64,000 bases of DNA. It comes from Saprospiraceae bacterium. Its GTDB lineage: Bacteria > Bacteroidota > Bacteroidia > Chitinophagales > Saprospiraceae. The translations under genes and the position numbers were made by a program. The stretch's first letter is position 1. The number at the start of each line of letters is the position of its first letter. The DNA lies in NCBI GenBank assembly GCA_016715965.1, contig JADJXG010000001.1, forward strand, positions 3,229,501 through 3,293,500, read 5' to 3'. The notes under the pieces were generated by a model. The model was not told the DNA's origin. It did not search any database and saw nothing but the letters and a program-made list of their open reading frames with translations. Shown here one piece after another: positions 53,153 to 61,624 of this stretch.

Positions 53153-55066
53153 TTAATTTTTATTGACTTCTTCAAATTCTACATCTGTTACTGGTTCGGT
53201 GCCAGATCCATTTGAATTGTGATTTCCATTGGCATTCCCTGAAGCGGATTGGTTTTCAGCCTGTTGGGATGCATTGTACAAATCTTGAGAAGCAGCCATC
53301 CAAGCTGTATTCAAAGCTTCCAATTTGGCTGTAATCGCATCCAAATCCTGAGCCTGATGAGCGGATTTTAATTCTGACAATGCGGTCTCAATGGTTGACT
53401 TTTTATCAGATGGAATTTTATCACCATACTCTTTCATTTGCTTTTCAGTTTGGAAAATCATAGAATCGGCCTCATTCAGCTTATCAACCCTTTCTCTCGC
53501 TTTTTTATCAGCGTCAGCGTTCGCGGCAGCTTCATTTTTCATTCTTTCCACCTCTTCTTTTGACAAACCAGTAGATGCTTCAATTCTTACGTTTTGGCTT
53601 TTTCCTGTCCCTTTATCTAGTGCAGACACACTGAGAATTCCGTTGGCATCCATGTCAAAAGAAACCTCAATTTGTGGAATTCCTCTTTGGGCCGGCGGAA
53701 TACCATCCAAGATGAATCGCCCTACTGTTCTGTTGTCTTTAGCCATTGGGCGCTCTCCTTGAAGAATATGAATCTCTACACTTGGCTGGTTATCAGCTGC
53801 TGTAGAGTAAACTTTGGATTTTTTAGTAGGGATGGTCGAATTGGCTTCTATGACTATATCATAGACTCCTCCCATCGTTTCAATACCCATTGAGAGTGGG
53901 GTAACATCCAGTAACAATACGTCTTTTACTTCTCCGGTCAAAACACCCCCTTGGATGGCAGCACCTATGGCCACCACTTCATCGGGATTGACTCCGCGGT
54001 TTGGTTTTTTTCCAAAAAATTCTTCAACAACTTGTTGAATTCTTGGAATCCTGGTGGATCCACCTACCATGATAATCTCATCAATATCAGCTTTGCTTAG
54101 TCCGGCATCTTTTAAAGCATCCTCACAAGGCTTTAAGGTTCTTCTAACCAGTTCATCAGCCAGTTGCTCAAATTTTGCCCTTGTCAACTTCAGAACCAGG
54201 TGTTTTGGCACACCATCAGTAGCTGTAATATACGGGAGATTAATTTCTGTTTCAGTACTTGATGACAATTCAATTTTGGCTTTTTCGGCTGCTTCCTTAA
54301 GTCTTTGCAGGGCCATTGGATCTTTTCTCAAATCAATATTTTCCTGGCTTTTAAAACTATCAGCCAGCCAATCAATGATTACATGATCAAAATCATCACC
54401 TCCAAGATGTGTATCTCCATTGGTCGATTTTACTTCAAACACCCCATCGCCTAATTCGAGAATTGAAATATCAAATGTTCCACCACCTAAATCGTACACG
54501 GCAATGGTCATATCCTTATTCTTTTTGTCAAGGCCATAAGCCAGAGCGGCCGCGGTTGGCTCATTGATAATTCTTTTGATATTTAAACCGGCAATTTCGC
54601 CAGCCTCTTTGGTAGCTTGTCTTTGAGAATCATTAAAATAAGCAGGAACCGTAACTACTGCTTCAGTTACTTCTTGTCCAAGATAATCCTCGGCTACTTT
54701 CTTCATTTTTTGAAGAATCATGGCTGAAATTTCCTGGGGTGAATACAATCTGCCATCGATATCAACTCGGCAGGTATTGTTTTCTCCATTCACCACCTTA
54801 TAAGATACTCTTCCTACCTCTTTATTCGACTCGTTGAATCTCTGCCCCATAAATCGCTTTATGGAAGCTACTGTGCGTCTAGGATTTGTAATAGCCTGTC
54901 TTTTGGCAGGATCACCAACCTTTCTCTCACCATTGTCCAAAAAAGCTACAATAGAAGGAGTTGTTCTCCTTCCTTCATCGTTGGCAATCACAACAGGCTC
55001 ATTGCCTTCCATCACAGAAACACAGGAATTTGTAGTTCCTAAATCTATCCCAATAATTTTACCCAT
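53153..55066 (-). CDS. dnaK: Hsp70 chaperone DnaK
   Basis: A 637-residue Hsp70. The start at 55066 gives MGKIIGIDLGTTNSCVSVM, the universal N-terminus; the frame stays open 31 codons further upstream, but that extension is not conserved in the family. The ATPase domain (about 1-380) carries DLGTTNSC, NEPTAAALAYG, DLGGGTFDISI and MVGGSTRIPRIQ. The linker DVLLLDVTPLSMGIET leads to the substrate-binding domain (GIPPAQRGIPQIEVSFDMDANGILSVSA) and the helical lid, ending in a Gly/Asn-rich tail and EPVTDVEFEEV. It binds unfolded proteins with DnaJ and GrpE, which are not neighbours here. Regulation probably involves the repeats upstream (55096-55190); no CIRCE element was seen. Confidence 0.98.
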   Translation of the reverse strand: MGKIIGIDLGTTNSCVSVMEGNEPVVIANDEGRRTTPSIVAFLDNGERKVGDPAKRQAITNPRRTVASIKRFMGQRFNESNKEVGRVSYKVVNGENNTCRVDIDGRLYSPQEISAMILQKMKKVAEDYLGQEVTEAVVTVPAYFNDSQRQATKEAGEIAGLNIKRIINEPTAAALAYGLDKKNKDMTIAVYDLGGGTFDISILELGDGVFEVKSTNGDTHLGGDDFDHVIIDWLADSFKSQENIDLRKDPMALQRLKEAAEKAKIELSSSTETEINLPYITATDGVPKHLVLKLTRAKFEQLADELVRRTLKPCEDALKDAGLSKADIDEIIMVGGSTRIPRIQQVVEEFFGKKPNRGVNPDEVVAIGAAIQGGVLTGEVKDVLLLDVTPLSMGIETMGGVYDIVIEANSTIPTKKSKVYSTAADNQPSVEIHILQGERPMAKDNRTVGRFILDGIPPAQRGIPQIEVSFDMDANGILSVSALDKGTGKSQNVRIEASTGLSKEEVERMKNEAAANADADKKARERVDKLNEADSMIFQTEKQMKEYGDKIPSDKKSTIETALSELKSAHQAQDLDAITAKLEALNTAWMAASQDLYNASQQAENQSASGNANGNHNSNGSGTEPVTDVEFEEVNKN

Positions 55067-55095
55067 TTTTTTAAAATTTAATATATCATGCTGCA

Positions 55096-55190
55096 TCAAT
55101 CCTTGTGCCAAGACAGATTTAAGAAAATTTGTCAGGTTTGATCCTGCCAAAATGAACAAATAGCCATAGAAATCCTGCCAAAATTGACAG
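55096..55190 (-). promoter_or_regulatory. dnaK control region: repeated TGNCA half-sites and a -24/-12-like element
   Basis: On the minus strand, TTGGCAC-N5-TTGA (55111-55096) has the GG-N10-G spacing of a sigma-54-type promoter, except that the final GC is GA. Further upstream TCCTGCCAAAAT (plus strand) occurs twice, at 55142 and 55173, exactly 31 bp apart. The second copy sits in the palindrome-like CTGCCAAAATTGACAG (55175-55190). TGTCAGG / CCTGCCA (55130-55149) forms another inverted repeat. Confidence 0.45.
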
Positions 55191-55211
55191 AAAGAACAGG
55201 AAGCTTAGAAT

Positions 55212-56189
55212 CTAGAAATTTAATAATTGGGTCTCGGGAGTGTTTCTTAGCAAAACTTTGGTCTCGGGGGTGACTCCAAAGCTCTTGATGTGAGTGAAAA
55301 CACTGGAAAATAATCCAAACCCTTCAGACATATTTGTATATCGAGGAATTTCCTGCGATGCTGTCAAACCGGTATTGGCATTTATCACTGAATCAAAATC
55401 ATAAATTTCTACACCTCCTGCCTTCACAATAAATTGAAGAGAAGAAATCTCACGATGAATAGACTGGTCCACGATTAAATTGTCTTTTAGCAACCTGTAA
55501 AAATCTATTCCAGGTACCAAAACACTGTTTTTTAAACTTTTTCTCATAAACACCCAGGGAATGGTGACAATTTTAGATTGGCCCGTAACTCTATTGGTCT
55601 CAAGAATATTGACCTTCACCTCAAATGAATAAAGATGAGCCCCTGTCAGCAGCGTCCAGGCAAAGGTCTGTCCCACCTCAGGCTTAAATGTTATTTCCCG
55701 TGTATCCCGGGATGGAGAGGTCAAAACAATATCTCTTACTAAAACTATTTTACTAGTAACCAATGGTTTATTATCTCCTCGTTGCAATCTGAATTCCAAA
55801 CTATCTCCTCCCATCAGCGGAATTTCGGAGGCTTTAATTTTGTAGAGAAAGTTTGGTGCGGTGGCAAAAGGACCTGGTTTTCTTTGAAACCCCTCCAAGT
55901 TCCCGTCTACTTTACTCAGCATAAACTCGGTTTTTAATCTAGGACTGTAAAGTGAGACAATTGCATTCGCATAATATAGAGAATCAGCTATTTGAGCTAT
56001 TTCAACTGCTGACTTATTTTCGTCAACAAACAATTTCTCGACCCTGATATAATGTGCCGAATCCGTTCTATCTATAAATCCATACACCACAGGCAGGTCA
56101 ATCCATTCTTCTGTTACCTGAAAATCTTCGTCGCAGGACACAAAAAGTATGATTAAAAACACAAAACATGAAAAAATTGCTCGAAACAT
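55212..56189 (-). CDS. lipoprotein of unknown function (DUF4249-like pattern)
   Basis: A 325-residue protein with a short hydrophobic signal and lipobox FVSC at about residues 16-19. The mature part is beta-rich, with an N-terminal segment VVYGFIDRTDSAHYIRVEKLFVDEN and a later VLVRDIVLTSPSRD. This is reminiscent of DUF4249-type lipoproteins found next to surface systems in Bacteroidota, but the match is uncertain. It is divergent from panB with a 100-bp gap. The -7-like box TACTTTTG (56201-56194) ends four bases before its ATG, so the mRNA may be leaderless. Confidence 0.75.
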   Translation of the reverse strand: MFRAIFSCFVFLIILFVSCDEDFQVTEEWIDLPVVYGFIDRTDSAHYIRVEKLFVDENKSAVEIAQIADSLYYANAIVSLYSPRLKTEFMLSKVDGNLEGFQRKPGPFATAPNFLYKIKASEIPLMGGDSLEFRLQRGDNKPLVTSKIVLVRDIVLTSPSRDTREITFKPEVGQTFAWTLLTGAHLYSFEVKVNILETNRVTGQSKIVTIPWVFMRKSLKNSVLVPGIDFYRLLKDNLIVDQSIHREISSLQFIVKAGGVEIYDFDSVINANTGLTASQEIPRYTNMSEGFGLFSSVFTHIKSFGVTPETKVLLRNTPETQLLNF

Positions 56190-56193
56190 GGCG

Positions 56194-56201
56194 CAAAAGT
56201 A
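56194..56201 (-). promoter_or_regulatory. TAnnTTTG -7 box abutting the lipoprotein start
   Basis: Minus strand TACTTTTG, four bases (CGCC) before the ATG at 56189. The expected transcription start falls on or just next to the start codon. Confidence 0.5.
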
Positions 56202-56277
56202 ATTATTTAAAATTTATCAAAACTATTGACTATAACGCATCAAAGTGAAAATTAGTGATCGGGTCCGACAGAATCGC

Positions 56278-56285
56278 TAATTTTG
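56278..56285 (+). promoter_or_regulatory. TAnnTTTG -7 box abutting the panB start
   Basis: TAATTTTG, four bases (TGAT) before the ATG at 56290. The layout matches that of the divergent lipoprotein promoter. Confidence 0.5.
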
Positions 56286-56289
56286 TGAT

Positions 56290-57105
56290 ATGTCTGTACA
56301 CAAAGAAATTAAGAGAATAACCACCAGGACTTTACAAGAAATGAAATCAGCAGGTGAAAAGATCGCTATGCTGACTGCCTATGATTTTTCTATGGCAAAA
56401 ATCCTTGATGAAGCCAATATAGATGTTTTGCTGGTTGGGGATTCCGCATCCAATGTGATGGCAGGGCATGAGACCACACTTCCCATTACTTTGGACCAAA
56501 TGATTTATCACGCTCAATCAGTTGTCAGAGGTGTACAAAGGGCACTTGTGGTCGTTGATTTGCCTTTTGGAAGCTATCAGGGAAATTCAAAAAGGGCACT
56601 GGAATCCAGTATCCGTATTATGAAAGAAAGTGGAGCCCATGCCGTAAAACTCGAAGGGGGTGCTGAGGTCGTCGAATCCATTAAAAGAATATTAACCGCT
56701 GGAATTCCGGTAATGGGTCACTTAGGCCTAACTCCGCAATCAATTTACAAATTTGGCACCTATACAGTCCGTGCCAAAGAAGATATGGAAGCCATAAAAT
56801 TAAAGGCCGATGCCAGAATTTTGGAGAAGGCGGGTTGTTTTAGTTTGGTCTTGGAAAAAATACCAGCCTCATTGGCCATTGAAGTGACTCAATCCATACA
56901 AATACCTACTATTGGTATCGGTGCTGGTGCTGGAGTGGATGGACAAGTATTGGTATTGCACGATATGCTTGGATTAAACAAGGGATTCAACCCTAGATTT
57001 TTGAGAAGATATCTTGATCTGCACGGAGAAATCAAATCGGCCGTTGAACAATATTCAAAGGATATCAAATCCGGTGATTTTCCTAACTTGAAAGAACAGT
57101 ATTAA
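56290..57105 (+). CDS. panB: 3-methyl-2-oxobutanoate hydroxymethyltransferase (pantothenate synthesis)
   Basis: A 271-residue PanB, which transfers a hydroxymethyl group from 5,10-methylene-THF to 2-oxoisovalerate to make ketopantoate, the first committed step of pantothenate and CoA synthesis. Family motifs are present: MLTAYDFSMAKI, LLVGDSASNVMAGHETTLPI (metal-binding Asp), VVDLPFGSYQ, the GAHAVKLEGG stretch, GHLGLTPQS and IGIGAGAGVDGQVLVLHDMLG. Length is typical. Its stop shares a base with the mltG start (TAATG), so translation is coupled. Other pan genes are not in the window. Confidence 0.97.
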   Translation: MSVHKEIKRITTRTLQEMKSAGEKIAMLTAYDFSMAKILDEANIDVLLVGDSASNVMAGHETTLPITLDQMIYHAQSVVRGVQRALVVVDLPFGSYQGNSKRALESSIRIMKESGAHAVKLEGGAEVVESIKRILTAGIPVMGHLGLTPQSIYKFGTYTVRAKEDMEAIKLKADARILEKAGCFSLVLEKIPASLAIEVTQSIQIPTIGIGAGAGVDGQVLVLHDMLGLNKGFNPRFLRRYLDLHGEIKSAVEQYSKDIKSGDFPNLKEQY

Positions 57106-58124
57106 TGCGAAAAAAGAATATTTTCATTAGCCTCTTTGTTTTAGGGGCTGGTGCGGTCGTTTTTTATTGTTTATTTGCACCCAATGTATCCAAGGTCCAC
57201 CAATCCTATTTTTTAGAAATCAAACCGGTTTTCAGTTGGTCTGAAATTGAACAAAACTTAGTCGATCATAAAGTTCTAAAAAATAACAAGAGTTTCCAAC
57301 TCACCAGTTATATTTTCTCATTCTCTGCCAAAAAGTGGAAAGCAGGACGATATAAAATCAACAAAGGGATGTCAAATTTTGATATCTTTAAAAAGCTTCT
57401 TTCAGGTGCGCAGGATCCAGTTATGCTTGTCATTAATAATGTAAGAGATATTTATCAATTGGCAGGAAAACTTGATCCTTATCTTATGATTGACTCTACT
57501 GACATACTAAATACCTTGAGCGATACTTTATTCCTGGACAGTTTGGGTTACAATTTGGAAAATATACTCAGCATGATTTTACCCAATAGCTATGAAGTAT
57601 TTTGGACGATCCAGACAAAAGCACTGTTTTTAAAATTAAAAGCGCATCACGACAAATTCTGGGAGTCAGAAAGTAGATTAATGGCATTGCGCGATGTTGG
57701 ACTAAGTCAAGTGCAAGCATATACACTTGCATCCATCGTAGAAAAAGAGTCCCAATATCTCCCAGAGAGAAACATGATTGCCGGAGTTTATCTAAATAGA
57801 TTGAAAAGAGGAATGAAGCTGCAAGCTGACCCAACTGCTGTGTTTGCATCAGGTTTGGATGGGGTGCAGAGAGTAAATTATGACATTTTAAATGTGGACT
57901 CTCCATATAATACTTATAAAGTGGTCGGGTTACCTCCAGGTCCTATCTACATGCCTTCCATTAACAGCATTGAAGCAGTTCTAAACGCAGATAAGCATGA
58001 ATATATATTCTTCTGTGCTTTGCCGGGTTATGAAGGTAGACATTCATTTGCCAAAACAGCTGAACAACATTTTGAAAATGCGAGAATCTACCGAAAATGG
58101 TTAGACCAGCAGAACATACATTGA
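57105..58124 (+). CDS. mltG: endolytic murein transglycosylase MltG (YceG-like)
   Basis: A 339-residue protein with an N-terminal membrane anchor (about residues 5-24). A LysM-like subdomain follows (VFSWSEIEQNLVDHKVLKNN), then the YceG catalytic domain with the characteristic LASIVEKESQYLPERNMIAGVYLNRL (catalytic Glu in EKES), MKLQADPTAVFASG, and the C-terminal SPYNTYKVVGLPPGPIYMPS ... FAKTAEQH segment. MltG cleaves nascent glycan strands in the periplasm and sets their length. It overlaps panB by one base. Nothing unusual was seen in the active-site region. Confidence 0.96.
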   Translation: MRKKNIFISLFVLGAGAVVFYCLFAPNVSKVHQSYFLEIKPVFSWSEIEQNLVDHKVLKNNKSFQLTSYIFSFSAKKWKAGRYKINKGMSNFDIFKKLLSGAQDPVMLVINNVRDIYQLAGKLDPYLMIDSTDILNTLSDTLFLDSLGYNLENILSMILPNSYEVFWTIQTKALFLKLKAHHDKFWESESRLMALRDVGLSQVQAYTLASIVEKESQYLPERNMIAGVYLNRLKRGMKLQADPTAVFASGLDGVQRVNYDILNVDSPYNTYKVVGLPPGPIYMPSINSIEAVLNADKHEYIFFCALPGYEGRHSFAKTAEQHFENARIYRKWLDQQNIH

Positions 58125-58137
58125 GAAAAAAGTACGA

Positions 58138-58674
58138 TTAATTGGAAGGGACAGGTAATTTGCTTTTTCGCAAAAATTTAATTTGCCAGGGGTTATTCCC
58201 ATACTTTTCAGTACCAACAAAAAGCATGGCATCCGGGTCAACTTTTACTTTCCATTCACTGGAACTGTCTTTTACTGACCTTAACTCAATCGTCCCATTC
58301 TGAGGAACATACAAATACCTCCCTTCATCAGTCTTATCCCCAAAAATTCCTTTTTCATAGGTTCCATTGTCTTTAAGATCTAGCCAATGCCCCTCATAGA
58401 TATTTTTTTTAGGAGTCTCTTCTGAAATAGAAAGAGCGAAGTAAAAATGCCATAAACTGTCAGTGATCAGAAGATATGGCTTTTGTTGATTGGACAATTC
58501 AATAAAATCTTTATCAATAGGCGCAAATTTAACCATGGTATTAGAAGAGAGCTTAAGCCCCTCATTATCAGGCAAATTTGTAACCATGGGTTTCTTTGAT
58601 TCTACTTTTTGGTCCGGTTTACAAGAGCCAATAGAAAATAAAACAACCGCAATTAATACATACTTAATATTCAT
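58138..58674 (-). CDS. small lipoprotein, unknown function
   Basis: A 178-residue protein with signal peptide and lipobox IGSC at about residues 15-18 (cleavage before Cys). The mature part contains alternating strands and turns (SLWHFYFALSISEE, YEGHWLDLKDNGTYEKGIFGDKTDEGRYLYVPQNG) resembling lipocalin-like or copper-resistance-type beta-barrel domains of Bacteroidota; that is a guess from pattern only. It is convergent with mltG (13-bp gap) and divergent from tilS. Confidence 0.7.
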   Translation of the reverse strand: MNIKYVLIAVVLFSIGSCKPDQKVESKKPMVTNLPDNEGLKLSSNTMVKFAPIDKDFIELSNQQKPYLLITDSLWHFYFALSISEETPKKNIYEGHWLDLKDNGTYEKGIFGDKTDEGRYLYVPQNGTIELRSVKDSSSEWKVKVDPDAMLFVGTEKYGNNPWQIKFLRKSKLPVPSN

Positions 58675-58758
58675 GCTAAATCAACTTTAATGCAAAAAAA
58701 ATTCATTTTAATCGATTGAATCCTAAAAATTCCTCAACTTGCAAAAAATTAACTTTTC

Positions 58759-60081
58759 TTGAATTTGCGAACAAAATTTCAAAATGAAATTAAAACAGCT
58801 CTGGATGTTTATCTTGACTCAACATTTTTGGTAGCAGTCAGTGGTGGTGTGGACTCCATGGTTCTTGCTGATTGTATGAAAAGCCTTAGCCTTAAATTTG
58901 GCATTGCTCATTGCAATTATCACCTAAGAGGTGAAGATTCTAAATTAGATGCCAAGTTGGTCATGGAGTGGGCACATCTCCACAATATCTGCTTTCACAT
59001 GGCTGAATTCCCTATAAATCCAGATGAAAAAAGCATACAGGAGAACGCCCGACAGTTAAGACTACAATATTTTGAGAAGATAAAATCAGAATTTGGTTAT
59101 CAATTTATTTTAACGGCACATCACAAAGGTGATGTGATTGAGAATTTTCTATTTCGGCTTCTTAATGGATCTGGATTAAGAGGTATGGTATCCATTGAAA
59201 ACAACTTTCATTTCTCAATTAAACCATTTTTGAATATTCATAAGACAGAGCTTTATGAATACGCCGCTCAATATCAGGTACCTTTTAGAGAAGATGCATC
59301 CAATCTATCGTCCAAGTACAGTCGAAATCAATTGAGAAATCAAATCATTCCACTTTTTGAAAAAATCAAACCTGGATCCCTAACTTCCATTCAACAATCA
59401 TTGTCTATTCTTGCACAAGCCTATGACTTTATCACAAAGAAAAAAGAAGAATGGGTTTCCCTTAATGTTTTGAAACATCAAAACCATTCGATCATAAAGA
59501 TCCCCAAAGAAGACGATTTGTATTTGCTCAATGAATATTTGGTGGAATTCGGATTTAATTTTAGTATCCTGCAAGATCTTAAACAACAAATTCATCAAGC
59601 AGGTAAGGTTTTCTATTCCAATACAGGATTCAGGATTACCACTGGGAAAGGATATTTAAATCTAGAAAGGGTAGAGGAATTAAAATTAGGCAAAGTAATA
59701 TTTATCGAATCCCTTCCGATCCAATGTTCTTTGGAATTGGGTGAAATCAAGCTGACACTGAACAAAGAGACCGAGCCAACTATTAGGAATGAATCCAGTT
59801 TTAAACGAGTTCACGTTGATCTTCAGCAAATCAAATGGCCTTTAAAAATTGAATATTATCAGCCAGGAGATAAAATAAAGTCATTGGGTCTGAAAGGAAA
59901 GTCCAAAAAACTCAAAAAAATATTCATGGAAAGGGGGACCGATATGCAATTGCGTAAAAAATGGCCCATCGTAAAATCAGGAAATGAAATTATTTGGGTT
60001 CCGGGTCACGCCATGTCTGAATTGGTCAAATGCGGAGAAGCTACCAAGGAGATTGCAGTTTTTAACTGGTGTCCTTATTAA
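58759..60081 (+). CDS. tilS: tRNA(Ile)-lysidine synthase TilS
   Basis: A 440-residue enzyme that converts C34 of the CAU-anticodon tRNA-Ile to lysidine, so that it reads AUA. The PP-loop ATP-binding motif VSGGVDSMVLAD (about residues 26-37) is near the N-terminus, followed by HCNYHLRGEDSKLDA, AHHKGDVIENFLFRLLNGSGLRGM and REDASNLSSKYSRNQLRNQIIPLF, all typical of TilS. The C-terminal TilS domain carries QPGDKIKSLGLKGKSKKLKKIF. The start must be TTG (58759 or 58765): an in-frame TAA lies at 58750 and the first in-frame ATG is inside the PP-loop. It is divergent from the small lipoprotein. Confidence 0.94.
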   Translation: MNLRTKFQNEIKTALDVYLDSTFLVAVSGGVDSMVLADCMKSLSLKFGIAHCNYHLRGEDSKLDAKLVMEWAHLHNICFHMAEFPINPDEKSIQENARQLRLQYFEKIKSEFGYQFILTAHHKGDVIENFLFRLLNGSGLRGMVSIENNFHFSIKPFLNIHKTELYEYAAQYQVPFREDASNLSSKYSRNQLRNQIIPLFEKIKPGSLTSIQQSLSILAQAYDFITKKKEEWVSLNVLKHQNHSIIKIPKEDDLYLLNEYLVEFGFNFSILQDLKQQIHQAGKVFYSNTGFRITTGKGYLNLERVEELKLGKVIFIESLPIQCSLELGEIKLTLNKETEPTIRNESSFKRVHVDLQQIKWPLKIEYYQPGDKIKSLGLKGKSKKLKKIFMERGTDMQLRKKWPIVKSGNEIIWVPGHAMSELVKCGEATKEIAVFNWCPY

Positions 60082-60110
60082 AAATTTTAGGTCACCCCAC
60101 TATTTTCACA

Positions 60111-61007
60111 TTACTCTTTCTTCTCTCTGCCAAACAGATCCTTCGGTCTATTGTCCAAAATTGGATGATCCCTTGGTGCTTCGTTTAATAGGGTATTGCT
60201 CAATTGCAATTCATGCCTCCATGCATTGTCTATATATTGTAAGGATTCATAAGTTCCGTCTGGGATAAAAACCGGACCACCCCCTGATCTGGTATCTTCA
60301 AACCTCATGATGTGATCGTAAATGATTTGGTTCTCAATTTCATTAAAACTTATGCTACAACTTGCATTTTCAGAATATCGGATCACTTGCCTGGCAGCTC
60401 CAAATGACTCATTGTTTTCGTCTTTGAGGGTCAAATCGTCAAGTCCAAAAAACAAAGTATCCGATTTAAATCTTAAACCATCGATAATTTTAAATTTCTC
60501 TCTTTTTTGATTCTGAGAAAATCCAAAAAAAATATATTGGTCATTGTTTGCACCAAACACTTTTGGAAGAATTTGGTAGATTAATGCGCCATACCAATTG
60601 TCAGAGGTGATATGATCTTTTCTTATGCGCAAATAATCCCTTCTTTCTGTATTTAAAACCAATAAGTTTCCATTGGACCATTTTAGGACTCCACCATAAT
60701 GCCATAAACTCCTTTCGCCTTCAAATTGCCAGGTATAAAAGGTAAATTTTTTATCTGGAGCTTTTGCCACGATCAAACCTGGAATTAGGATGCTCGAATC
60801 CAAATCCATTGATCTCAAACTGCTTAATAAAATATTTTTAAACTGAATCTCTGCATTCATTCTAAATTTTGGATTCCTCGAAGAAGCCATTACGTCTGCC
60901 CAGAACTGCAAGCTATCCTTGGTAGTAACTAAAAAACTCTGCCCAGAGAGAAAAACAACTATTGTGCAATTTAATAAAAAGAATAATAAAGGCTTTAGAA
61001 AGAGCAT
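60111..61007 (-). CDS. secreted protein of unknown function
   Basis: The open frame begins at 61076, but the ATG at 61007 gives a proper signal peptide (MLFLKPLLFFLLNCTIVVFLSGQS) and avoids overlap with the upstream gene, so I prefer it (about 298 residues). The mature part contains DSLQFWADVMASSRNPKFRMNAE, GERSLWHYGGVLKWSNGNLL and EDTRSGGGPVFIPDGTYESL, with no recognised catalytic motif. It is probably periplasmic or secreted. It follows the peroxiredoxin-like gene on the same strand and may be cotranscribed. Confidence 0.75.
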   Translation of the reverse strand: MLFLKPLLFFLLNCTIVVFLSGQSFLVTTKDSLQFWADVMASSRNPKFRMNAEIQFKNILLSSLRSMDLDSSILIPGLIVAKAPDKKFTFYTWQFEGERSLWHYGGVLKWSNGNLLVLNTERRDYLRIRKDHITSDNWYGALIYQILPKVFGANNDQYIFFGFSQNQKREKFKIIDGLRFKSDTLFFGLDDLTLKDENNESFGAARQVIRYSENASCSISFNEIENQIIYDHIMRFEDTRSGGGPVFIPDGTYESLQYIDNAWRHELQLSNTLLNEAPRDHPILDNRPKDLFGREKKE

Positions 61008-61060
61008 TGCATAAAATTTTAACAACTGTCTTGTCCCTAAACGAGCAAAATGTCCTGACA

Positions 61061-61588
61061 TTACGTGGGTACGCACGAAATCATACTTAGGTAATCTGGC
61101 TTATCTGAGGCATATCTATGCCTGAATTCTGAAGTTACTTTACCATTGGAAATGGTAAATACCCCGGGCATTTGGAAACCATCTCCCAATTGTACTCCCC
61201 AACCATGGCCCTTTACAATACCTGCGTCTACACCTCTAATCCATGATCTAAAACCAAACAATTGATTAAATCGCCCCTTGATCAGACCAAAATCCTGGTA
61301 TATTTTACAATCAGGGTCAGAAATGTGATCTAAGTGGGAAATTTTAAACTTTTCAAAATAACTCATGGCGATACTAGGCTCCGCCATATGCACCAAAATG
61401 ATCGAAATTTGTCCGGAATCCAATTTTTTATCAAGGATCCGTATTTCCTCAAGTGCTTCTCTGCAAAATGTACAACCAAAATGTCTAAGAAAAACGAGGA
61501 GTACTGGTTTGGAATAACTTAGCTCGCCGATCGATTTTCCACCATGGGTACTAAGGGTGCGAAGTCTTTCATTGATTTTATTCATCAC
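61061..61588 (-). CDS. peroxiredoxin-like thioredoxin-fold protein (AhpC/TSA, SelL-related)
   Basis: A 175-residue thioredoxin-fold protein. The strand-plus-active-site segment VLLVFLRHFGCTFCREALEEI (about residues 29-49) carries a CxxC motif. A cis-Pro-type region (FQMPGVFTISNGKV) and the GMRGVDAGIVKGHGWGVQLGDG-like stretch (here RGVDAGIVKGHGWGVQLG) match the AhpC/TSA or SelL-related proteins. It could reduce peroxides or act as a disulfide reductase. No signal peptide is seen, so it is probably cytoplasmic. It lies between the secreted-protein gene and mdh, all on the minus strand. Confidence 0.82.
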   Translation of the reverse strand: MMNKINERLRTLSTHGGKSIGELSYSKPVLLVFLRHFGCTFCREALEEIRILDKKLDSGQISIILVHMAEPSIAMSYFEKFKISHLDHISDPDCKIYQDFGLIKGRFNQLFGFRSWIRGVDAGIVKGHGWGVQLGDGFQMPGVFTISNGKVTSEFRHRYASDKPDYLSMISCVPT

Positions 61589-61624
61589 TAGCTAAACAGC
61601 AAAGGATAGCCTCTGGTTTAATTG

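Noticed and set aside
55067..55159. N-terminal extension of DnaK by 31 residues
   Set aside because: Hsp70 proteins begin at MGKIIGIDLGTT; the extension has no conserved feature and covers the presumed promoter and leader.
61008..61076. Longer start for the secreted protein at 60111-61007
   Set aside because: The extra residues are polar, precede a complete signal peptide and overlap the upstream coding region.
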